A DNA stretch of 64,000 nucleotides from Polyodon spathula (lineage: Eukaryota; Chordata; Actinopteri; Acipenseriformes; Polyodontidae). The notes under the pieces were generated by a model. The model saw nothing but the letters and a program-made list of their open reading frames with translations. It was not told where the DNA came from and ran no database searches. How positions within the stretch are numbered: position 1 is the first letter of the stretch; every line of letters begins with the position of its first letter. The position numbers and the translations under genes were made by a program. The DNA is taken from the NCBI RefSeq assembly GCF_017654505.1, contig NC_054558.1, positions 9,746,298 to 9,810,297 on the forward strand, in the 5' to 3' direction. Positions 10,941 to 25,100 of the stretch are shown in pieces.

Positions 10941-11630
10941 GAATGTAGAAACAAAGAAATTCGATAACGATACAGGCAGGTTTAAAACGATCCAACTTGC
11001 TGTTGTAATATTGATTTCGTTTGTTTCGCTTAACAAGCAAGCAGTCTCGTTTAGCTTCATGCATGTGAAGTTCCCTTTCAAGTTTAAAGAGCAGTCGGGG
11101 GGAGTATCAATCAGTTAGCTTCCTTAGGAACCGTATTCATATTGACACAATCATTCTGCCACGTGTGTGGGAACTCGTCCAAAAGACGAGTGCAGTAGTT
11201 GTACCTGCTGTACCATTGCCTAGGAGACACAAATACAATGCCGTCTACATAGTTTCGCAGTGCCCAGTAAGCTATGTATGAATACTGAATATATATATAT
11301 ATATATAGTGTGTGTGTATGCACTGTTATTGTTTAAGTGTAGTTAGTAAGATTCTATTGGCAGCACACCTGGTTTATAAGCCATGCAAACTCCTTTTTAA
11401 ATTTCTGGTTATTATTGCCAATCTAATTTTTTTGAGGTTGTGTTATTATAACACACCGGTAATAATTAAGTGTAGTGCAGACGTAGGTTTACGTGGGCTT
11501 GAATGGAGTATGAAGACAGCGTTACTGCCAGCACCTACAGTGGGCCTACTACAGTAAAACTGTATATCGCAGGCGCTTACTCGGAACGTAAGGAATAGTT
11601 TGTCCGTACAGCACTGTGATGCACACACAC
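10564..11630 (+). other. No gene seen; probable first intron of BRPF3
   Basis: AT-rich DNA holding a (TA)n run at about 10873-10934 and a shorter one at 11289-11307. I recognise no exon. Confidence 0.4.
10873..10934. repeat. (TA)n microsatellite
   Basis: About 31 TA dinucleotides without interruption. Confidence 0.95.
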
Positions 11631-11800
11631 GGGTCTCTCTCTCTCTCGTTGGCTTTCTGTTGTGATCTCAGCTGCGGCTAGTCTGTGTGTAATGCTTAAA
11701 CGGACGGGTCTCTCGTTAGCTTTGTGTTGTGATCTCGGCTGCGGCTAGTCTGTGTACGGGTCTCTGGTTAGCTTTGTGTTGTGTGATCGCGGCTGCACTG
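11631..11800. repeat. Three imperfect tandem copies, about 55-70 bp
   Basis: Each copy contains GGGTCTCT, a TTAGCTTTGTGTTGTGATCT-like block and GGCTGCGGCTAGTCTGTGT. Copy lengths vary. The segment is richer in CpG than its surroundings. Confidence 0.75.
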
Positions 11801-12429
11801 AATGTACAGCACGGGGTTTCCATGTTTGCCAGCAAGCCCGGTCATCTTGTGTGTTTTTTTTTTAAGGGGCGTGTTCTAACTGTCTTGATTGAAAGCAAAG
11901 GCTTCTTTCCCTAGCCATTGCTGAAAAGAAAAAAAACTCCATTACCAGCACAGGGTCGCAATCTTCTCGGGTTTCTCTTAAAAACCTTAACGTTACAGAC
12001 TTTCCGGCTCTTATGTTTCTCTAGGAAAACGTTTAGTCGAGACCATTATGGAGGTCTAAAGCCGGAAAATAGACGTTTTTGCCTCCAAAACAGCTGTTTT
12101 TCCGGCCACAGCAGAGCGACGACTGGTCCTTTTTTTAAGCTGCCCTGTCTTGCTGCATTCAGTTTGCGTTTTGAGATCAAGGTAAACGTGTAAGTTCAAC
12201 GATTTCTTTTCTGTTGCGTCCTGTTGTCATTGTAATCTGCTGGTAGTGTGTGGTGTTTTTCATGCTAAGAATGTGGATTGTCATTTACCACTTGTCATTG
12301 CTCAGCAAAAGGAAAATAAAGGTTACAAAAAACCGACCACGATTCAGTGGGGAGACGAACCTGTTGTATTAGAGGAAACGCGCAAGTCTGTCGTCGTGGT
12401 GTTCACTGTTTTACTTGTGCTTTTATTTA

Positions 12430-12610
12430 TTTTTTAATAAAGGTTTTATTCGGCAAGATTTTTTGGAGAGAAGATGGCCGCCATCTTCTCGCCTTCTGGA
12501 AACCATTCGATTCAACCAAGCACTGTTGCTTAAGCCCGCCCCTTCTTTGTGTGGATTGGTCAGGAGAGTGGTAGTTCCGAATTAGTGGTTGCTGATTGGC
12601 TTCTTGAACT
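12430..12610. promoter_or_regulatory. Promoter-like cluster: paired YY1 words, GC box, CCAAT boxes
   Basis: A perfect palindrome with 10-bp arms and one central base lies at 12469-12489. It reads AAGATGGCCGCCATCTT at its core, so it carries a YY1-type AAGATGGC word on each strand. About 50-110 bp downstream are a GC box (CCCGCCCC, about 12536) and two inverted CCAAT boxes (GATTGG at about 12553 and 12593). This fits a housekeeping-type promoter, possibly an alternative BRPF3 start or an unrelated leader. No transcript evidence is available here. Confidence 0.35.
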
Positions 12611-12746
12611 CAGTTGCGTGGTTTGGGGTTGGGGTGACCCTGGCGGCTCGATATTGAAGAATTTCCTCCACATTATGTTAAAAGGAATAAGACTGCATCA
12701 AATAAATGTTTTTAATATAAATATTAGAGACACGTTCCGGAAATAA

Positions 12747-15600
12747 CGGTGTGTGGCGGCATGAGGTGTCTTTTTTGCGGCATTAATGGGTCTGTTTTAT
12801 CACTGCAGCAGGCACTTGACAATTTTACACGTGGACCCGCCCCCTTAAGAAAAATAAAAACATTTCATCTGAGTTGCAGTTGTGAAAGTAAATATTTTTT
12901 AGCTCGACCCCCTGACCTAGTACTGCCCCACTTTTCTTTCCCTTTTGAAGCTTTTCAAAGCTGTCATTTGCAAACGGTGCCAAGATAAATATCATATTCT
13001 AGTCTGTGTTGCTGACTGGCGGTTAATATAAACACAGCGTCACTGCCAGTGTCAGTTCTCTACAGATTAGTTATGCGGGCTTGTTTACCTGACCTGCGAG
13101 TGTTTCTTTCGAGTGTGTTATCTTGTTAATGCCAGGTGGCTGGCATTTTAATGGGAAAAAAGTCAGACTGTTTGAAGTCTTGTCGCTGTTTTCATTACCC
13201 GGCTTTTTTTTTCCTCTCCTCCAAATCACGTGGCAGCAGCTGTGCTGTTACAGTACTTCGCGCAGGCCAGTAGTATCACGTGGTCTGATTTAAGCAAAGC
13301 TGATTTTTAGTTTGACACTTAAAAAAAAAAATTGTTTTTACCAGGGTTGCCGTCAGTGATTTTTTTTATTTTATTTTTTATTTTTTGTAACATGCCCGGT
13401 AAATTAATATGTAGTGTTTGTGTTGTCATAATAGGCTAATTTTATGCACAGACCTCACTAGTTGCTTTTGACCGGTGTTGTAGTAGGATAAGTATTTCCA
13501 CAGGTAATAAAAGACAAAAAAAACCCAAACAAATAAATAAAAACATGCAGATTGGATAAACAATTTAAGTGTTTTTTCCCCTTTGCTGCTGTTTGTACAA
13601 TTTTTAAAAGGTAGTAATATATATATAGTGTGTGTTGTGTGTGTTTCCAGTACTTTTGCATACAGTGTTGTACTGCTGCATGTACCAACAGTAAGCAGTT
13701 GTCTCACAGTAAGCAGTTGTCTCAGTGTTTTTGCAGTTGTCTCAGTGTTTTTGCATTTGTCTCACTCACAGTAAGCTAGTTCTGCCCCGTCGGGGGGAAT
13801 GTAAACAATCAAGGCAGTCAATAAGTCCTGTTTGTTGCTAGTGCATAGAGGCTCCGTTTGTATAGACAATTTCACCGTAAAACTGAACGTTAATATTTGC
13901 ACATGTGGTATTGTGAAAGGGGGTCATTCTAAATGAGAACTGGTTCTTAGTGGACTCCTGGATAAATAAAGGGTTTGATTTGAGGTGGTACCTGCATGAG
14001 CCAGACTTGTAGCCGAGTCCGAGTCCTTGAAACAAAGTCCATTTTCATTCAGCTAGTGGTAGTAGTGGGGGAACAGCTTACCTAACGAACGTTGTCTGAG
14101 ATCCCTCAGGAAAAAGGCACAAAAAATTATTTGATTTATTTTTTCTAGCTGGATTATTCTATTCACATGCCTTTGTCACTATCTTGTTTTCTTTTGGAAT
14201 TGGGATACTGTTTGAATGTACCTGAAGTTTACAGATAAGCTTAAGTTCAAGTTTGTGGACGTTGTTTTTCACTTTGATAGAAGCCGTGATCTGGACTATA
14301 GAGCTGGTGTAGTGTTAGAAAGTGGTACATCGTCGGAATCTGGTATGCGTACCAAAACTTGACTCATGTAATGTCAGAAAGTGGTATGACGTCAGATTGC
14401 AAGTCATGCGCTGTCACGTTTTGGTACAGGTTCAATCATTTGTGATCTAATGGGTGTTTTCCTGTTTTCTAGAGGTACGTTTGCCATTAATTATATATTA
14501 TTTTTTTGCAAACTCAAACTGGCAACAGACAATTTTTCGAGAAGTCCACTACAAAGTTGCACAAGTAAAAAACAATGTGCAAGAGCCAATGTGTAGATCA
14601 GGGTTGGATGATTTAAATCAAGTAAATTTTTTAAATCATGATTTAAAAAAAAAATAAATAAAAAATAAATAAATAAATAAAAATAATTGATTTAATTTTC
14701 ATTTATACCTATTTTATATAGTTTCTCAAGGAAAAGACATGAAAAGTATGTTTTAAAAACCTTTTATTAACACAAACATCTTAGTCATACTGTCTATAAA
14801 CTAAAACTTGTAGGGCTGTATTCCGATCATAGCGCAGATGCAAGTGCATGGTGGAACAGTTTTTGCCCCTGATTCTGAGGCACATAAATGGAGCGAAGAC
14901 GTAAAAAATACTGCACTGAAATGGTTTTCTGAAGACGTGTCTTGCCCTGTTGTAGAGTGCCTTCCCCATCATTAACATATTAACTGGAGTGATTCTGATG
15001 ACCGCGCAATAGGGTTCCAAATAGACAATTGAGCACTGTGTTAAGAAAGACCCGTTGAAACCAGGTTTATTTAGTAGTGCAATCAGGAACTTTAACAATT
15101 GAACACACTATAAAAAGCAAAGTAGTCCTGAGTAACAGCTGTGTGTATGTTTGGACTGACACACAAAGAGGAAATCAAAGAAAGAAAAGTAAAGGAAAAG
15201 AATGACTGGGATGAGTGAGGGCTGACTGGTATTTTTCTCTGGCGTACTCCATTGCTAGATTCTTGTAGTTTACATATTGTAGTTCACATTTAGAGGATGC
15301 CACAATGATGAATAATTTGCTTTATTCGTGTATTCATTTCAGATTGAGTAATTTTGTTTGGTATGTAACAATTCACAAACCACCATTGCTAACATTCTTA
15401 AATTTAGTTTGGAGGTGCTGTAGAGCTACAACTAAGGTACTACTACTTTCCTGCTTTCTTAACTGAAGCTGTTTAGGCATGTGTGAGCAAGCGTAGTGTG
15501 CCGAGTACCACTGCACAGGTAAAAAATTAAAGTGACTTTCACCTCTGACTAGAGCATCTACTTTGACTTCAGTTCTGGTAAAACCTGCCAATCTCACTTA
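12747..15600. other. No gene seen; probable intron
   Basis: Mostly AT-rich sequence with poly(T) runs, short tandem AGTAAGCAGTTGTCTCA copies near 13690-13770, and a segment at 14600-14690 built from TTTAAATCA/TGATTTAAA words and AAAT repeats that may be a decayed DNA-transposon end. No exon is recognised. Confidence 0.4.
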
Positions 15601-15626
15601 GACATTGCCAGAACTGTGTGTGTGTG

Positions 15627-17433
<1,807 letters not shown>

Positions 17434-17461
17434 TATATGTGTGTATATGTATGTGTGTGTG

Positions 17462-17536
<75 letters not shown>
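17434..17536. repeat. (TG/TA)n(CA)n compound microsatellite right of Tc1
   Basis: Mixed GTGTATATG words, then about 20 TA and about 17 CA units. The arrangement is similar to the left flank of the transposon. Confidence 0.95.
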
Positions 17537-17538
<2 letters not shown>

Positions 17539-20080
17539 TGTTCTTAAATAGTATATGTGGTATTGTTTTTATTATTTGTTTTGCAAAACATAACCGTTGT
17601 TTCACTTTCATTAAGTCTGTAATACAATGATGCATTTCTGAGATTGTGCTTCAGTTCTTTTGATTTCAGTTAATGTGTGTTTTATTGTTTCTCTTTTACA
17701 CAAAAACATTATGCTTGTGTATTCCTCGGTGGCCAAAATGTTTGTGTGTTCACACCTGAGATGCAGGTGAGGGGGTGGGGTCCAGGGTGCCAACCGCAGT
17801 GGTGAAGCACTGCCCAGCCTGACGCGGCTATCAACAAGATTAAAAAAACGATTAACATTAAAGTATTATATTTAATATTAAAATAATACAAATATACTGT
17901 ACAGTGTATTTAATAGCCAATTACCCTAAAAAGATAGTAGTGGTCGGTAAATTAACAAAAAGAAACATTGCCGAACCCAGCAAGATATTGCTTAGCTTAA
18001 GTTAAAGCACTGCTGAAGGGCAGCAGCCTCGGGAGGGAAAAGGGACAGACGGTGCAAAATAAAGATTTCAAACTGTGAAAAGACCGAAGTTGAACAAATA
18101 AGACAAATAGCATTAATTTAAATTTAGAGGAAGTTAGTCAAAGGTAATTACACTTGTGAATTTTATTTTCATATTTAAACAGCTTAAATGTTTTCTGTCT
18201 TTACGCAGAGTAACACACCGTGCAAGACTGAGAGGAGCCGAAGTCTTGCTGCTCGTATTTATAGCCTTTGTTGTCTTGGCACATGCGCGCTGATCACCCT
18301 GTTTGCTAACCGGCTGCGCTCCATCCAGACATTTCTAAGCCAATCGTAACTAGCCCTGGCCGACGGCTGGCTGCTACTGTGCAGGTGCACGGTGGATTTG
18401 GGAGCTAGCACTTCTGAGTGAGCACGGACCGGCTTCAGCCCATTAAACAGATGGGATGAACGTCATTGTTAATGCGCCAGTGTCACGTGAGAGGGGGGGG
18501 GAAAGGAAACGCATATCACCCAGGAGAAGGGGAGCGCAATTCATTAAGAGACTGGTGGGTGTTCGGCGAGCAAGCGAACACTGTTAACCAGCCATCCCTG
18601 GTATTTCCCCTTTGTGTAGGTTCAAAATGGATTTGTGTGGGGGGGTGTTTTACCCTTCTATTAACTCGCTTCCAGTTTCTTATTCTTACTGTGATTGGCT
18701 GCAAAGACAACAGGTTCTAGCCAGTGATTGGACAATGTTTTTCTGGGTGGGTTTTTATTGTGCACAGGTTTCCTAGTAACTATAATCTTATTTGTGTAAT
18801 AAAAAGGAAGAAAAGACTATCTCCGAGTCACAGAGCCCAAATGTCTGAGTCACACAAGGTCGAGTCCGAGTTTGGTGTGTGCGTGTAAAAGTGTGACAGT
18901 ATAGTGTTTTGTTATGAGTAGCATTGGTGGGTGAAGGGGTGTGTGGGACCCCCCTTCTATTCCTGTTGCAGTAGGTAGTTTTTCAACTCCAGCCCCATCT
19001 CTATGCCCCCCACCCTCCACAAGCCAGTATTTGGACAACTGTCGCTGCTGTCACTTGATTAAGTTGTTATGCCTATTTCCTGGCCACAAGATGTTGTTTC
19101 GGGCTGATCCAGTTGAATCCAGCACAGCCCCCTCCTCCCTCCCTCACCTCCCTCACCTCCCTCACCTCCCTCCACCTCTCATGGGCAAGAGAAATCCAGA
19201 CACCAGAGCAGAATAACAAGTTTAGAAAAATAAAACGGTACGCTGCAACACTGTAAATTGAAACTGTATTGAAACACTTAAACCCACTGGAGGCTCTGCA
19301 GTCTGCTTCCTTCTTGGCATTTGGGTGGCAGCTCAGTATGGTAACCCCCCCCCCCCCCCCCTCTATTTTCTTTCTGATTTGCTGCTGTTCTGAAATTGAT
19401 CTGCATGCTTCAGGGAATTGGGTCTTCACCAGGTGCTGATTTGCTTGTTTACTGCCCAACCTTCTAATTATCTGCTCTTCTGAATTAATGGAATGCATCT
19501 AATACACTGTTGCTTGCTGGGTGGTTGGCCTGGTGCAGCGCATTGATATTTTTGGAACCCTTTCATGTGCTGTTATCTGAGAGACAGGGCTGTAATTGTA
19601 TAGGAATGCTAACCCTCTGTGAAAGGCTTTTGCTGGAAACTTGTGTGTGTTTTCTCTAGGAGTTTATGTGAAAATAAAAGTAGATTTCAGACTAAAAAAA
19701 AGGAAGGACTTTTCTTTCTGTGCTTGCCCCCATGTCACCTCTTTCACAGCAATAATATAAGCAGCAATACACACGTGTTACTGGAACTGCCAAGAATCTT
19801 TTGACTTTGAATTGCATTGTCACTTGATCAAACTCCCGACTGAGATGCAAACCAGATGCTGCTGATGATTGTCATTGCATTATTTTGCGTATCCCAAGAT
19901 TCATTTTCATTGCATGTCAGAAATTAAATTGCTAGTTCCCATGGTGAGACATCTGAGTAAAATGTATAGTAATGCTTAAACAACATTTATTTAAACATGT
20001 GATTATTATTCATTCTCAGTACAGCTGAGCATGGATCTTCTGTTTCTAACAGTCTTTCCTCTCTGAACGTTCTCTCGCAG
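17537..20080 (+). other. No gene seen; probable BRPF3 intron
   Basis: Contains a moderately CpG-rich patch at about 18210-18500 with a CCAAT word (about 18341) and CACGTG-like words, a C-rich tandem CCTCCCTCA array near 19136-19175, and a run of 17 C at 19345-19361. No open exon with recognisable similarity is seen. The end is the acceptor CTCTCGCAG before the first BRPF3 coding exon. Confidence 0.45.
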
Positions 20081-22092
20081 CAGCTGGCGGCTGGGAGATG
20101 AGGAAGCCTCGGAGGAAGTTGAGACAGGCTGCCGAGGGCCCGCGATCCCCGTCCCCCTACCGCTTGAAGTGCTCGCCCACCCGGGAGACGCTCACCTACG
20201 CCCAGGCGCAGAAGATGGTGGAGGTGGACATCGACGGGCGGCTGCACCGCATCAGCATCCTGGACCCGCTCAAGGTCATCACGGAGGACGAAATGATGGC
20301 GCAGGACATCAGCGAGTGCAACAGCAACAAGGAGAACAGTGAGCAACCGCTCAGCCCTGCCAAGACTGGCAAGAAGCCGCCGACCGCCAAGGGCAAGAAG
20401 AAAGAGCCCGCCAAGAATTCCTCTTTGGGTGTGGGGGGCGGAGGAGGAGGGGGGTCTCACCATCACCACCACCACCACCACGCCCTGCCCAAGCCCACCT
20501 TCAAAATCCTGGAGTCCTTCACTCCGACGGACGCCCCGCCCCTACCGGCCGCCTATTACCGCTACATGGAGAAGTCGGTGGATGAGCTTGACGCCGAGGC
20601 GGAGTACGACATGGATGAGGAGGACTTCGCCTGGTTGGAGATGATTAACGATAAGCGCAGGTCCGACGGGCACGCCTCGGTCTCCCCGGACACTTTCGAG
20701 GTGCTCCTGGACCGGCTCGAGAAGGAGTCCTTCTTGGAGAGCCGGAGCCAGGGCCCCTCTCAGACGGTCATCGACGAGGACGCCTTCTGCTGCGTCTGCC
20801 TGGACGATGAGTGCCACAACAGCAACGTCATCCTCTTCTGTGACATCTGTAACCTGGCTGTCCACCAGGAATGCTACGGCGTGCCCTACATCCCCGAGGG
20901 CCAGTGGCTGTGCCGCTGCTGCCTGCAGTCGCCTGCCCGGCCTGTGGACTGCGTCCTTTGCCCCAACAAAGGCGGGGCCTTTAAACAGACGAGCGACGGT
21001 CGCTGGGCGCATGTGGTATGCGCCATCTGGATCCCTGAGGTCTGCTTTGCCAACACAGTGTTCCTGGAGCCTGTGGAAGGGGTGGAGAACATTCCCCCTG
21101 CCCGCTGGAAGCTGACCTGCTACATCTGCAAGCAGAAGGGGGTGGGCGCCTCCATCCAGTGCCACAAGGCCAACTGCTACACCGCCTTCCACGTGACCTG
21201 CGCCCAGCGGGCTGGCCTCTTTATGAAGATCGAACCTGTGCGGGAGACCAGCGTTCATGGGACCACGTTCTCTGTCAAGAAGACAGCCTTCTGCAAGGCC
21301 CACTCCCCGCCGGGCACCGCAAGGAAGAAAGGGGCCGCGTCCAACAGCGAGGGGGAAGAAGAGGAAGAGGAGGAGGATGAGGACGAGACAAGGGCCCATG
21401 CGCACCACAAGCGCACCCTCAAGAAGGTGTCCAAGCTGAAGCGCAAAATAAAGAAGTCGATGGAGGTGGCAGCCAGGCGCTCCGCCATGCCTATGGTGAT
21501 GGTGCCACAAATCCCTTCGCACAGGTGGGTGAGGTTCAGGCTGCAGACTTACTATTTTCTTTGGTTTGGGTGTCTGTTTAACCGCTTGGTGTCCTTCATA
21601 CTCGACAGAGTCAGAGTAAAGGTCTTAGTCTGTATGATAAGATTTTGGTTCACAATTTACAGTAAGCAGCATAATTGTTGCAGAATGCTTTCAGCTTTGT
21701 GGTAAATTTCACAATTCGTTTTGACGGTACATTGAACATGCCTGTGTTTTACTGAGTAAGGATCAGCCCCTAGCTTTCTAGCCTAAATGTGAGTCAGCTA
21801 TTGAAATGATAGGTAATGACACGGCAATGTCTTTTAAATGTGTATGTAAGCACAATACTGCTGTTTCTAAGGAAAGATTTGTAGTTCAGGGGCCGTGTTG
21901 CAGAACAATTTCCTAACTTGCTTTCCTCTTATCTTTCATGGCTAGGATAGGATTTTTCCTAACTTGGTATTAAAAAAGCATTTCCTAAGTCAGCAGTGTC
22001 TCCAATTTCCAAAGTGTCTCCTTCTATCCTAACATTAGTTAGGAAATCCTAATTAACTAAAATCTAGTTAACAACAATAAATTAAGTGCCGC

Positions 22093-22123
<31 letters not shown>

Positions 22124-25100
22124 GCAGCGCAATTATTCTATTTCAGTCATAAACACCATTTTATTAGGAATGGCAACCTACTGCAATATCTCACAGCTAA
22201 AGTAAAGCTAAAAATTAGAATAGTACTGTGATGTTCGTGCCTCCTGTGTGAAAGACAGTGTGTAATATAATTGTGTACATTAGAGTCCAAACTTGTATTG
22301 TTAGAGTTACATTACATATATGAGCCACTTGTTGTAGTTCAATGGAGCGTCTCGCTGTGTAATATAGTAACATGGCAGAATCAACACAGAATACTTAATA
22401 TGTTACTTCTCAGTAAAGTTTGAAATATCAGTTATTATAGTGATCATAATCAGTGACTTGTGAGCATGTCTAACACCAGCTCCTTGCTGTCCCGTACATA
22501 TGAACCACCTTCTCTCACGGGAGGTTGGGCTGGATCTAGGTGTTACACACAGCTTAGTGTTAGAGGTGCACGTCCCAAAATATACAAAGGGATCATTATG
22601 GTTCGCTGTAGAATATGCTGTATATAGTAAGACCTGAATGTCCAAAAATGTGTGCAGTACAAAACTTAAAATCTAAAGCATAACAACAGTAATACATCTG
22701 CATAATTTTCATGCATGGATTGTTCACATCTTGCAAATTAAGAATTTTCTTTTTCTAACTGACAGATAGGAAGGGTTACCCCGAGTCCTAAATGTCAGGA
22801 AAGAAACTTAGCAAATGACCAAGTTAGGAACGTTCTGTCTTATGTTATTTCTTATCTTAAATTAAGACAGGAAAATAAGTTAGGAGAGCATTTTCAGTAC
22901 TATCAACTCTCCTAAACTTCAGTGAGAACATTCTATCCATGAAGATAAGAGTGTCACTTAGGATGCTTTTGTAATATGGCCTTATGTTAAAAATGCCTAC
23001 GTTTTGAATGCTCTGTGAGTGTCTGAAGTGTTGTAAACTGACATGTTCGCTCGGTCGCTGGTGCCAGAGTTGCTTAAGGTGGGTTTACTGCAGGGTTATT
23101 TTGTCAGCCTTACTCTTTTTATTATCCTATGTGGTTTAGCACTGAGGGTTAACAAGGTTTTAAACATGGTTTGTAGAAACTGCAGTATATCTGTCCAAAA
23201 TATTGCTGTTTTTTGTTGTGCGATCGTGATAAACGGCTAAAAACATCAAACAATCGTAGATTTAAACACAGGAGCTGCTAGCAGATTACTCTGTGGGAGA
23301 CCTGAAGATAAATCTCATTGATTTTTAACTGAAGAAAAGGAAGTCTTTATATTTTCCGCTACCTTTAGAGGCAGAGGTGGCACTCGTGGGGTGAAGAAGC
23401 TTACCAACCCCTCCTTGATCTGAGATCAAATAAAACCCAGAAATAATGTTTTAGTGCAGCATGCACACTGAAGAGTCAAACAGGCTTTTAAAGAGGGAAC
23501 AAAAACTGTTTGGACAATATGAAACATTATCCAGTCCTGGTTTCATAATAATATAACTCTAACGATAATGTAACGATTTCAATTTTTTGCACAGGTTAAA
23601 TAAAATCTGCACTGGTGTTTCTGTTCAGAGGAAGAACCAGTTCATGCAGAGGCTGCACAATTACTGGCTGCTGAAGAGGCAGTCCAGGAATGGCGTTCCC
23701 CTGATTCGCAGGCTGCACTCGCACTTGCAGTCCCAGAGAAACACAGAACAGGTAAGGGTGGTGGGGGGAGGAGGGACGGGTCTCCTGTCCTGACAGCCAC
23801 CAGCAACCCCTTGGATCGACAGACAGTCGCACAACTAAAGGGGGTAGAAATCTCTGCAAAAGACGCAGCTGCAGTTGGACATGGCAGTGTGTTTACTGTG
23901 TTTCAGTATAGACCTTTTACACGTGAGCCTTGTGATATGATAACTGTTTTTTTTCTATTTTTTTTCCTTAAAGAATTTAGTCAGGTGTCTGCCTGCCGCT
24001 GCTGACACTGCTGTTCTGTTGCGTTCGCAGGCGGAACCGGACGAGAAGACGAGCGCGGTGAAGGAGGAGCTCATGTACTGGCAGAAGCTGCGGCACGACC
24101 TGGAGCGGGCGAGGCTGCTGGTGGAGCTGATCCGCAAGAGGGAGAAGCTGAAGAGAGAGCAGGTGAGGGAAGGGGTGGTGCGGCGCAGATACAGCTCCTG
24201 TGTTTCAGCTCAAATGAAAGTCTGTCCACTGTCGGGAAGCTGAGATGAGTTTGAAAGCTTTAGCGCCATGAATCCAGGCGAGCATGGCTCTTTTGAATTG
24301 TGGTTGATGCTCGGTTGAGGTGTGTGTGGTCACTGGTTCCAAACACAGAAAATTGCAAATAACCTTTCTTAAGTTTACACAACTAAGTTTTTGCGCAAAG
24401 AGCCAACTTCCCAACGTTTCAGTATGTTTAACATACATTTGTCAACATGTCTGCCATTCACTATATAGCTAACGATGTAACAATCTACTTTTCCTTTCTG
24501 TTTATTCTTTGAGCAAAAACTTAACAGATGTTTACATATGAAAAGCAATAACTTACCTTTAACTTAGTGTTGCTTTCAGTATTTCCATACTTCACTGCAC
24601 ACAGACTTAATTTTCTAGACATTCTCAAATCTTAAACTTCTCTGCATATAAATGTGGACTCACCACACCTCTAAGTATTAAATATGGTGTCATGGCGAAG
24701 TGTGCATTATTTTGAGATGTGTTTTGATGTCAAAGTACATCTCATTTTATAATACAGAAAGTAAAAATGTAACCACGGCAATTAAAATATTTATAGCATA
24801 AGTAATGATGCAGATAAAATGCAATGAAACACGGACATGTCTCAAAATAATGCAAAACGGACAGCCGACCGCACCCAACTTAATGCCGCATGTAATAGTG
24901 TGGAATTTGTTGAAATAAAAAAAATAAAAAGGCATTTTAAAGTTATTGTTGCTGTTCCACCAGTATTGTGCACCTGTCCTGAATAATTAATCTCAGTCTC
25001 TAGAGATCGGGGGCGGATGTTTTTAAGACTGACCTGGGTCTTTTATATTTACCTGTCTGTGGTAAAGTCCTCTCTGCCCTGTGCTTGTGGGTTGGATCCA

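Noticed and set aside
12246..12437. 63-codon + frame with hydrophobic C-terminus as a small membrane protein
   Set aside because: No family recognised, short, in the middle of a probable intron, and the hydrophobic end comes from a T-rich tract.
20542..21522. 326-codon minus-strand frame
   Set aside because: Antisense shadow of the GC-rich BRPF3 exon 1; the + strand frame matches a known protein over its whole length.
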